From assembly GCF_014490665.1 (NCBI RefSeq), contig NZ_CP061038.1:3286001-3350000 (forward strand): a stretch of 64,000 nt of DNA. The letters are read 5' to 3'. The position numbers and the translations under genes were made by a program. The notes beneath the pieces are model-generated. The model saw only the letters and a list, made by a program, of their open reading frames with translations. It was not told the origin of the DNA and ran no database searches. The DNA comes from Sphingomonas alpina (GTDB lineage Bacteria; Pseudomonadota; Alphaproteobacteria; Sphingomonadales; Sphingomonadaceae). Numbering within the stretch: the stretch's first letter is position 1; every line of letters begins with the position of its first letter. This document shows positions 8,792-15,654 of the stretch, piece by piece.

Positions 8792-9988
8792 TTACGGCGT
8801 CGGGGCCGTCACCTCCGGCACCTTGGCGTCGGTGCCGGGTGCGGGCTGGACAGCGGCTGGTGGAACAGCTGCCGGTGGAACAGTTGTCGACGGGGCAGGC
8901 GCAGCCTGCGCCGGCGCGCCGGGCGCAACAGTCACGCCGGGCGCTCCCTCTGCCTCGGGTGCAGGCGCAGCAGCAGGTGCAGATACGGCAGCCGGCGTGA
9001 TCGGCTGCGCCGGCCGGCGGTGCCCCGACCAGTTCGGACTGTGCAGACGATCGATTTCCGCCTTGCGCTTGCGGAGGTAATCGTCGCGGGTCGCGGCATA
9101 GGGATCGGTGGCCGTGTGCAGCACGGTCAGCGTGTCGTCAAAGGCCACGCGGTAATCCAGCGCGCTGAGCGTGTTGACCGGAATGGTGTAATAGAGCTTG
9201 TTGAACGGCGTTCCGACAGTCACCGGCAGGATGAGCCGATCGACCGAGATTCCGAACAGATCGCGCACCGTCGTCGGCCCGATAAAGGGCAAAAACAGAT
9301 AGGGTCCCGGCTTCACCCCATAATAGCCCAGCGTATTGGCCAGGCTGTTGGGACGATGCGGCAACTTGAACGGACGGCGCTTGGCGATGTCGACCGTTCC
9401 GGCGAGCCCGACCGTGGAATTGATCGCGAAGCGGCCCAGCGTCTCGATCGCCTTGCCCGGTTTCAACTGCAGCAGATAATTCAAGAAGACGATCGGCTCC
9501 TGAACGTTATCGAGGAAATTGTGGATGCCGTCGCGCACCGGCTTGGGCAGTCCCTTTTTATAGCCTTTGGCGATCGGGGCGACGAGGGCGCGGTCCACCG
9601 CCTGCACCGCCTTGTAGGATTCGACATTGATCCGTTCCGCCGGATCGCCCGGAGAGCGCCGCCGCGCCGAGACGAGAATATCGTCATCGACCAGGCCGCC
9701 GCCGGACGCTTGCTGCGCCGCCGCATCTGCCGCCGGCACAGCCGCGTCGGGTGTTGCCGGGGCCTGGGTGACGGTCGCCGGAAACTGGGCCGCGGGCACC
9801 CCCTCCGGAGGAGCGCCGGGAGCTGTCGGCGCAGGGCCCGGCACTGGGGCCGGAGCGGGGGATTCCGGTGTCGTGACCGGGGCCTGCTGACCACTTGCCG
9901 TTTGGATCACCACTGGCGGGATCTGCACTTCGACAGCGGACAACGGCAAATTTGCGAACAGCACGACCGCGCCGAATACAGGAACCAT
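8792..9988 (-). CDS. mlaA: MlaA (VacJ) family outer-membrane phospholipid-removal protein
   Basis: The conserved MlaA domain spans about residues 110-310 (YKAVQAVDRALVAPIAKGYK, NFLDNVQEPIVFLNYLLQ, TLGRFAINSTVGLAG, YYGVKPGPYLFLPFIGP). MlaA removes phospholipids from the outer leaflet of the outer membrane with the Mla pathway. Unusual here are long Pro/Ala-rich stretches before (25-85) and after (330-398) the domain. The N-terminus is hydrophobic, but no lipobox Cys is present, unlike classical MlaA lipoproteins. The start at 9988 follows AGGAG at long spacing, so a different start is possible. Confidence 0.88.
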   Translation of the reverse strand: MVPVFGAVVLFANLPLSAVEVQIPPVVIQTASGQQAPVTTPESPAPAPVPGPAPTAPGAPPEGVPAAQFPATVTQAPATPDAAVPAADAAAQQASGGGLVDDDILVSARRRSPGDPAERINVESYKAVQAVDRALVAPIAKGYKKGLPKPVRDGIHNFLDNVQEPIVFLNYLLQLKPGKAIETLGRFAINSTVGLAGTVDIAKRRPFKLPHRPNSLANTLGYYGVKPGPYLFLPFIGPTTVRDLFGISVDRLILPVTVGTPFNKLYYTIPVNTLSALDYRVAFDDTLTVLHTATDPYAATRDDYLRKRKAEIDRLHSPNWSGHRRPAQPITPAAVSAPAAAPAPEAEGAPGVTVAPGAPAQAAPAPSTTVPPAAVPPAAVQPAPGTDAKVPEVTAPTP

Positions 9989-10384
9989 TATTTCTTTATC
10001 TCCTGCCGCCGACCGGCATATCGCGCTTCTTTCGCACGACTCGCTTTCACGAATGCACCCGCGCGCGACTCAGATATTCGCCGCGAGCCAATGATCAATA
10101 CTCTAACCTGTAATAAATCGACCAACATCGTTTGGCCAACCCGGGAATCGATCGCACCGTCGCGAAGATCATCCTTCCCTCAACGCGGTCCCGGTTGCGC
10201 CGGTTCGATAGGATTTAGCCCATCGCTGAGCTGACATGCAGAGGCTTGCGACGAGGATTCTTATCGGGTCGGGGTGAAATTGAACCGCTTTCCATGCTCT
10301 TGAATTTGCCATGCTCTTGAATTTGATCGTCTCGACGCCGCCGCCATCGATGGCTAGGGATGGCGGTGACGAGATTAGGAGAAT
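9989..10384. other. Divergent intergenic region with 17-bp direct repeat
   Basis: About 400 bases between the divergent mlaA-like and sulfurtransferase genes. I see no gene in it. It must hold both promoters. Near the sulfurtransferase end it has a perfect tandem pair of CCATGCTCTTGAATTTG at 10292-10308 and 10309-10325, and a GGAG site just before the start codons. Confidence 0.7.
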
Positions 10385-10387
10385 GTG

Positions 10388-11227
10388 ATGGACTCGCTGG
10401 TGACGACCGAATGGCTCGCGAACGAACTGGGCGCGAACGACCTGCGTATCGTCGACGCCACTTATGTGCTGGCCGGCGACAAGCGCGACCCGGCCGCCGA
10501 ATATGAAGCGGCGCATATTCCTGGCGCAGTGTTCATGGACCTGGCCGAACTGGCCGACACCAATACCAACCTGCCCTCGATGTTGCCGCCGCCGGAGAAA
10601 TTCGCCAGCCGCATGCAGTCGCTCGGCCTGGGCGATGGCAGCCGCATCGTGCTGTACGACGATTCGCCCTACCACACTGCGGCACGCGCATGGTTCATGC
10701 TCCGCACCTTCGGTGCGCATGACGTCGCAATCCTCGATGGCGGCATCGCCAAGTGGAGGGCCGAGGGCCGCGACACGGCGAGCGGCAAGGAGCAGCTGCG
10801 CCATCGTCACTTCACCGTGTGGGCCGACGACAAGGGCGTGCGCAATCTCGACCAGATGAAGGCCAATCTCGACAGCGGTGCGGAGCAGGTGCTCGACGCA
10901 CGCTCGGCGGCACGCTTCTCGGGTGCGGAGCCGGATCCGCGTCCGGCGACGCATGCCGGCCATATCCCGGGGTCGAAGAACCTGCCGCAGGGCGAGTTGT
11001 TCAACGCCGACGGCACCTACAAGCAGGGCGACGACCTGAAGGCTGCGTTCGAAAGCGCCGGGATCGACCTTGCCAAGCCGCTGGTCACCACCTGCGGCTC
11101 GGGCATCACGGCCTCGGTCCTCGCTTTCGGTGCGCATCTGCTCGGCAACGAAGCAGCGGTCTATGACGGCAGCTGGTCGGAATGGGGCGCGGACAGCTCC
11201 ACCCCCAAGGCGACCGGCGCTCAGTGA
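10388..11227 (+). CDS. sseA: 3-mercaptopyruvate/thiosulfate sulfurtransferase
   Basis: A 279-residue protein with two rhodanese domains. The first (about 5-130) is inactive-type; the second (about 150-270) carries the active-site loop CGSGITA, close to the CG(S/T)G(V/I)T form of mercaptopyruvate sulfurtransferases. It transfers sulfur from 3-mercaptopyruvate or thiosulfate to thiol acceptors. ATG 10388 (preceded by an in-frame GTG at 10385) follows GGAG. Its stop overlaps the start of the next gene, so the pair is a translationally coupled sulfur-amino-acid operon. Confidence 0.9.
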   Translation: MDSLVTTEWLANELGANDLRIVDATYVLAGDKRDPAAEYEAAHIPGAVFMDLAELADTNTNLPSMLPPPEKFASRMQSLGLGDGSRIVLYDDSPYHTAARAWFMLRTFGAHDVAILDGGIAKWRAEGRDTASGKEQLRHRHFTVWADDKGVRNLDQMKANLDSGAEQVLDARSAARFSGAEPDPRPATHAGHIPGSKNLPQGELFNADGTYKQGDDLKAAFESAGIDLAKPLVTTCGSGITASVLAFGAHLLGNEAAVYDGSWSEWGADSSTPKATGAQ

Positions 11228-12426
11228 GTAAGGATTCCGGCCGCCCAAAGGATGACGCGACCCGCGTCGTTTCCGCCGGGCGGCGCAAGGAATGGACCGG
11301 CGGGATCGTCAACCCGCCGGTGTGGCGCGCCTCGACCATCCTGTACGATTCGGTCGCGGAGCTTCGCGCACGCGTATCGGACACGCACCACAAATTATTC
11401 TACGGCCGGCGCGGCACCCCGACGCAATGGGCGCTGGCCGATGCGCTGACCGAGCTGGAGCCGGGCGCGGAGGGCACCTTCCTCTATTGCTCGGGCGTCG
11501 CGGCGCTGGCGGCGGCCTTGCTCTCGGTCCTGTCGCCGGGCGACGAATTGCTGCTGGTCGACAGCGCCTATGATCCGACCCGGTCGATGGCCAATGGCTT
11601 GCTCAAGCGCATGGGCATCACGACGCGCTTCTACGATCCGATGATCGGTGCCGGCATCGCCGACCTGATCGGCGAGCGCACCCGCGCCATCCTGATGGAA
11701 AGCCCGGGCAGCCTGACTTTCGAAGTGCAGGACGTGCCCGCGATCGTCGCTGCGGCCAGAGCACGCGGCGTGACCACCCTGCTCGACAATACCTGGGCTA
11801 CGCCATTGCTGTTCCCCGCCATCGCGCACGGCATCGACCTGACCGTGCTGGCCTGCACCAAATATGTCGTCGGCCATTCGGATGTCATGCTCGGATCGGT
11901 CACCGCCGCGCCGGGGCATTTCACGAAGCTGCGCGACACCAGCCTGCAACTCGGCCAGGTGGCGAGTCCCGACGATTGCTGGCTCGGCGCACGCGGCCTG
12001 CGCACCATGGCAGTGCGGCTGAAACAGCATGAGGCGAGTGCACTGACGATCGCGCGCTGGCTGCAGCAACAGCCCGAGGTCGCCGCTGTGCTCCACCCTT
12101 CCCTGCCCGGTTGCCCCGGCCATGAATTCTTCCTGCGCGACTTCAAGGGCGCTTCGGGGCTGTTCTCCTTCGTGCTTCAGGGCGGCGATGAAGCGGCACG
12201 CGCTGCGCTGATCGATGGTCTGGAGCATTTCGGCATCGGCTATAGCTGGGGCGGGTTCGAGAGCCTGGCACTGCCGGTCGATCCGGTCCGCTATCGCAGC
12301 GTGACCGAACGCGACGATGCCGGGCCGATGGTCCGGCTGCAGGTCGGGCTGGAGCATGTCGATGACCTGATCGACGACCTGTCCGCTGGTCTGGCGCGCT
12401 TCCGGGAAGCTGTGTCGAGCCGCTGA
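11224..12426 (+). CDS. metC: Cystathionine beta-lyase-type PLP enzyme
   Basis: A 400-residue Cys/Met-metabolism PLP enzyme (fold type I). The motifs are YGRRGTPTQWALADALTELE, the PLP-phosphate region YCSGVAA, the Asp/Thr segment TTLLDNTWATP and the Schiff-base Lys in CTKYVVGHSD. I chose GTG 11224, which overlaps the sulfurtransferase stop as GTGA, instead of an upstream ATG at 11182. The closest role is cystathionine beta-lyase in methionine synthesis, but gamma-lyase-like activity cannot be excluded. Confidence 0.85.
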   Translation: MSKDSGRPKDDATRVVSAGRRKEWTGGIVNPPVWRASTILYDSVAELRARVSDTHHKLFYGRRGTPTQWALADALTELEPGAEGTFLYCSGVAALAAALLSVLSPGDELLLVDSAYDPTRSMANGLLKRMGITTRFYDPMIGAGIADLIGERTRAILMESPGSLTFEVQDVPAIVAAARARGVTTLLDNTWATPLLFPAIAHGIDLTVLACTKYVVGHSDVMLGSVTAAPGHFTKLRDTSLQLGQVASPDDCWLGARGLRTMAVRLKQHEASALTIARWLQQQPEVAAVLHPSLPGCPGHEFFLRDFKGASGLFSFVLQGGDEAARAALIDGLEHFGIGYSWGGFESLALPVDPVRYRSVTERDDAGPMVRLQVGLEHVDDLIDDLSAGLARFREAVSSR

Positions 12427-12664
12427 GGCAATACCCCGTCCGTGGAGTGGCATGCCCTGGAGGCTCGCCCATCACTGTTGCAGCGCGGCAACACAATATT
12501 GCCGGATTGTTGCTGCTCTGTCGATTTATGTTGTGCTGCAGCAAATTCTAGCCGATTTCAGGGATACCGATCGGGGAAGCGGCGCGGGGAGGATCAATCC
12601 TTTCGACAGATGCGCTACCCGGCGGACGCAGGTGTGGAACCAGATCTTAATTGAAAGGGTATCC

Positions 12665-14182
12665 ATGCGCCGTATTTCCATGATCAGCCTCAGTGCGCTG
12701 ATGTTCGCCAGCGCCGCTCCGGCGTTCGCCGAAACCACCCCGGGCGCCCCGACTGCGGCGCCGGAAACCGTTACAACTGTCGTCGATGACGCCGCACCTG
12801 CCGCCGCACAGGACGCTGCACCCGCCGAAGCTGCGGCACCGGCATCGCCCTTCACTATCTCCGCCAATGCGACCCTGGTCAGCGACTATCGCTTCCGCGG
12901 CTTTTCACAGACCGGCGAGAACGGCGCGATTCAGGGCACGATCAACCTGAACCATGAAAGCGGCTTCTATATCGGCACGTTCGGGTCGAGCGTCGGCTTT
13001 GCCGGCCATACCGAAGTCGATCTGTACGGCGGCTATACCAAGACGATCGGCGGCATCACGCTTGATGGCGGCCTGCTCTATTATCTCTATCCGAAGAAGG
13101 GCAATGCCGACACCGACTTTTTCGAACCCTATATCAATGTCAGCGGCACGGTCGGGCCGGTCACGGCGAAAGTCGGTGCGAATTTCGCCTGGGGCGGCCA
13201 GGCTGCGCTGGGCGACAATTCGGCCGTCTATCTGCACGGCGACCTGACCGCCGCGATTCCGAAGACGCCGTTCGGCCTCGCCGCGCATATCGGCTATGCC
13301 AAGAGCGACGCGTTCCCCGGCGGGATCGACGGCGACGTGATCGATTATTCGATCGGCGCGACCGCGACCTATAAATCGCTGACCTTCGGCGTGACCTACG
13401 TCAACACCGACGAGACCAATTCGACTTTTGGCGGCCTGTTCACCGGCGGCTACAAGAACGCCATCGGCGCTGACGGCGCGGTGGTGTTCAGCCTGACTGC
13501 GGCGATGCCGGCGGCCGGATCGGACACCTCCGCCCCTTCATCGATCAAGATCACCGGCGGTGCGACTTTGGTCAGCGACTATCGCTTCCGCGGCTTCACT
13601 CAGAATAACGAGAATGCGGCGATCCAGGGCACGATCAACCTGACCCATGACAGCGGCTTCTATGTCGGCACCTGGGCCTCGAGCGTGGGTTTTGCCGGCA
13701 ATACCGAAGTCGATCTCTATGGCGGCTATTCGAAGACCATCAATGGCATCACGCTCGACGGCGGCTTGCTCTATTATCTCTATCCCAAGCACGGCAATGC
13801 CGACACCGACTATTTCGAGCCCTATGTGAATGTCAGCGGCACGCTCGGCCCGGTCACCGCGAAGGTCGGCGCGAACTATGCCTGGGGCGGCCAGGCCGCG
13901 CTGGGCGATTATTCGAGCATCTACTTCCATGGCGACCTGACCGCCGCGATCCCGAAGACGCCGTTCAGCCTGACCGGCCATCTCGGCTATGCCAAGAGCG
14001 ACAGCTTCCTGGGCGGTGTGACCGGCGATGTGGTCGATTATTCCGTCGGCGCGACCGCGACCTGGAAGGCGCTGACCTTCGGCGTTTCCTACGTCAACAC
14101 CAACGAAACCAATGTCCTCAATGCCAAGGAATTGCTCGGTGCGGACGGTGCGGTGATCTTCTCGATCGGCGCATCCTTCTGA
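12665..14182 (+). CDS. TorF-family putative porin with two tandem barrel domains
   Basis: A 505-residue exported protein: signal peptide to about residue 23 (AFAETTP), an Ala/Pro-rich linker, then two copies of a TorF-type outer-membrane beta-barrel at about 69-285 and 300-505. Both copies start ATLVSDYRFRGF and share EVDLYGGY, ITLDGGLLYYLYPK and HGDLTAAIPKTPF. Typical TorF proteins have one such barrel of 200-250 residues. The start is ATG 12665 after GAAAGGG. The 238 bases upstream hold no gene. The substrate is unknown. Confidence 0.88.
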   Translation: MRRISMISLSALMFASAAPAFAETTPGAPTAAPETVTTVVDDAAPAAAQDAAPAEAAAPASPFTISANATLVSDYRFRGFSQTGENGAIQGTINLNHESGFYIGTFGSSVGFAGHTEVDLYGGYTKTIGGITLDGGLLYYLYPKKGNADTDFFEPYINVSGTVGPVTAKVGANFAWGGQAALGDNSAVYLHGDLTAAIPKTPFGLAAHIGYAKSDAFPGGIDGDVIDYSIGATATYKSLTFGVTYVNTDETNSTFGGLFTGGYKNAIGADGAVVFSLTAAMPAAGSDTSAPSSIKITGGATLVSDYRFRGFTQNNENAAIQGTINLTHDSGFYVGTWASSVGFAGNTEVDLYGGYSKTINGITLDGGLLYYLYPKHGNADTDYFEPYVNVSGTLGPVTAKVGANYAWGGQAALGDYSSIYFHGDLTAAIPKTPFSLTGHLGYAKSDSFLGGVTGDVVDYSVGATATWKALTFGVSYVNTNETNVLNAKELLGADGAVIFSIGASF

Positions 14183-14205
14183 TCCCGTCCTTCTGATCCC
14201 TGTCT

Positions 14206-14250
14206 CCCCTTTCGTGGATCGCCGGTATCGTCTGCGGTTCGCGAAAGGGG
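14206..14250 (+). terminator. Possible terminator after the porin gene
   Basis: Inverted repeat CCCCTTTCG (14206-14214) with CGAAAGGGG (14242-14250), 24 bases after the porin stop. The loop is long (27 bases) and no T-run follows, so its terminator function is uncertain. Confidence 0.45.
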
Positions 14251-14348
14251 GGCGGCCTATTGATCAGTCCTGCATGCGGATATGATCCTGCATAAGTATC
14301 TGATATAATGTAATATTATGCCGCGCCCCTACGTCGAGGCTGCGGTCT

Positions 14349-14492
14349 GAGATATGCGACATATGGGTGTCCCATATCTCAAGCCCTCCCGGGGAAGCGA
14401 CCCGAAACCTGCGACACATTGGTGTCCCATATCTCAAAACTCTCGCCGAAGCGGCCGCGCGAAATATGCGACATTCCGGTGTCCCATATCTC
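14349..14492. repeat. Three spaced copies of a GTGTCCCATATCTC box
   Basis: A 25-base unit occurs at 14356-14380, 14411-14435 and 14468-14492, of the form GCGAC, six to seven variable bases, then GGTGTCCCATATCTC. Spacings are 55 and 57 bases. The first unit with its flank forms a perfect GAGATATG/CATATCTC palindrome (14349-14380) and an inner ATATGGG/CCCATAT hairpin. The surrounding stretch from 14251 to 14708 holds no convincing gene. Confidence 0.85.
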
Positions 14493-14614
14493 TCGTCGCC
14501 CTTCCGCCCGGCCCCGTCGGAGCGACGATTCAACCATCATACAGGATCGGGCATATCGTCCCTTGCAGGGTCGACGCTTGGGTTCTTCTGACAATGACCC
14601 ATTTTGATCGGCTT

Positions 14615-14632
14615 CCCCGGCGAAGGCCGGGG
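14615..14632. repeat. Short GC-rich hairpin repeat
   Basis: CCCCGGCGAAGGCCGGGG, a perfect seven-base stem (14615-14621 with 14626-14632) and GAAG loop. From memory, hairpins of the GGCGAAGGCC type are scattered in sphingomonad intergenic regions; a related one (CCCGCGAAGGC) occurs at 20811-20834. It could also act as a terminator for the minus-strand gene cluster that ends at 14709. Confidence 0.6.
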
Positions 14633-14708
14633 CCCAGTCGGGAAGGTCGAGGAGATGAAGCGCAGCGCCAAGTCGTTAAATGCTCACCAACTGGGCCAGC
14701 ACGAGGCC

Positions 14709-15125
14709 TTACGGATTCGGCGTGGCCGTCCGTGCGTCCTGGCCATCGCCTTCCGGCGCAGCGACGATGTCGCGCGTCGTGCTACCCTTGTCGACCACCG
14801 CCGTATCGGGATCGCCGACATCGGAACGGATGCCCGGTGCAGCCGAATCGCCGCCCGCTGCATCGACCGTCGCGGTTTCGGAGGCGCTGCGCGCCGCGGA
14901 GCCGCCGAACAGCGCGTCAAGCGCCTGGGCGTTGGGATTTGTGCTGGAGGTCGGCGCAGTGCCGGGCGCCGGCGGAACCAGCGAGAAATCGGGCGGAATC
15001 ACCAGTGGTGCCTGACGCGCGACGGCGAATTCGTCGGGGCGCACACGGTTGACCCCGGTCGTACCGCATCCGGCCAGCATACCCACCAGGCCCAGCCCGG
15101 TTGCGATCGACGCCATCTTACGCAT
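14709..15125 (-). CDS. DUF3035 lipoprotein, BamF-like
   Basis: A 138-residue lipoprotein with signal peptide and lipobox LAGC (Cys near residue 20). The following PDEFAVARQAPLVIPPDFSLVPP segment is the hallmark of DUF3035, the family of the alphaproteobacterial BamF subunit of the outer-membrane beta-barrel assembly machine. The rest is Ala/Gly/Asp-rich and probably disordered. Its ATG overlaps the lspA stop by eight bases, so it is coupled to the gene for its own signal peptidase. Confidence 0.85.
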   Translation of the reverse strand: MRKMASIATGLGLVGMLAGCGTTGVNRVRPDEFAVARQAPLVIPPDFSLVPPAPGTAPTSSTNPNAQALDALFGGSAARSASETATVDAAGGDSAAPGIRSDVGDPDTAVVDKGSTTRDIVAAPEGDGQDARTATPNP

Positions 15126-15654
15126 TCAAATTCTCCACTGGAGCACGTTCCGCGCCCGCGTCCTGACCGTTCCTGGGTTTGTCGCGTACCAGAAGCGCGC
15201 GCACAAGCAAGACGAGCACCCCTATCGTAATCGCCGCGTCGGCGACATTGAAGACCAAAAAGGGCCGCCACTCGCCGAAATGCAGATCGGCGAAATCGAC
15301 GACATAGCCCAGCCGCACCCGATCGAGGATATTGCCGATTGCCCCGCCGAGCACGAAACCAAGCGCGATCTGATCCTGGCGGTTCTTTTCGCGCGTCATC
15401 CACACCACAACGCCGATCGCGATCGCCGCCGTCAGGCCGACGAGACCCCAGCGCATCATCGCACCATCGGCCTGAAACAGGCCGAGCGACACCCCGAAAT
15501 TGGGTACGAAGCGCAGGGCGAAGAAAGAGGTGATCTCACGAACCGCACCGAGATGATCGATGCCGAGCGACCCGGTCACGGTGAATTTGGCGAGTTGATC
15601 GACCAGCAGCACGATCGCCGCAGTGACGAGCCCGGCGGGGCGGAGCGATTTCAT
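15118..15654 (-). CDS. lspA: Lipoprotein signal peptidase
   Basis: A 178-residue inner-membrane aspartic protease with four membrane helices that cleaves prolipoprotein signal peptides. Visible motifs are DQLAKF near the N-terminus, GNILDR with the first catalytic Asp, and VVDFADLHF...FNVADAAI with the second. I chose the ATG at 15654, which overlaps the ileS stop (ATGA), instead of the longer ORF start at 15735. It sits between ileS and the BamF-like gene, the common ileS-lspA order. Confidence 0.95.
   Translation of the reverse strand: MKSLRPAGLVTAAIVLLVDQLAKFTVTGSLGIDHLGAVREITSFFALRFVPNFGVSLGLFQADGAMMRWGLVGLTAAIAIGVVVWMTREKNRQDQIALGFVLGGAIGNILDRVRLGYVVDFADLHFGEWRPFLVFNVADAAITIGVLVLLVRALLVRDKPRNGQDAGAERAPVENLNA

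Noticed and set aside
14264..14594. Minus-strand ORFs encoding repeated IWDTxMSHIS-like peptides
   Set aside because: The repeats are 55 and 57 bases apart, so they are not in one frame; a DNA-level repeat explains them better than a protein.
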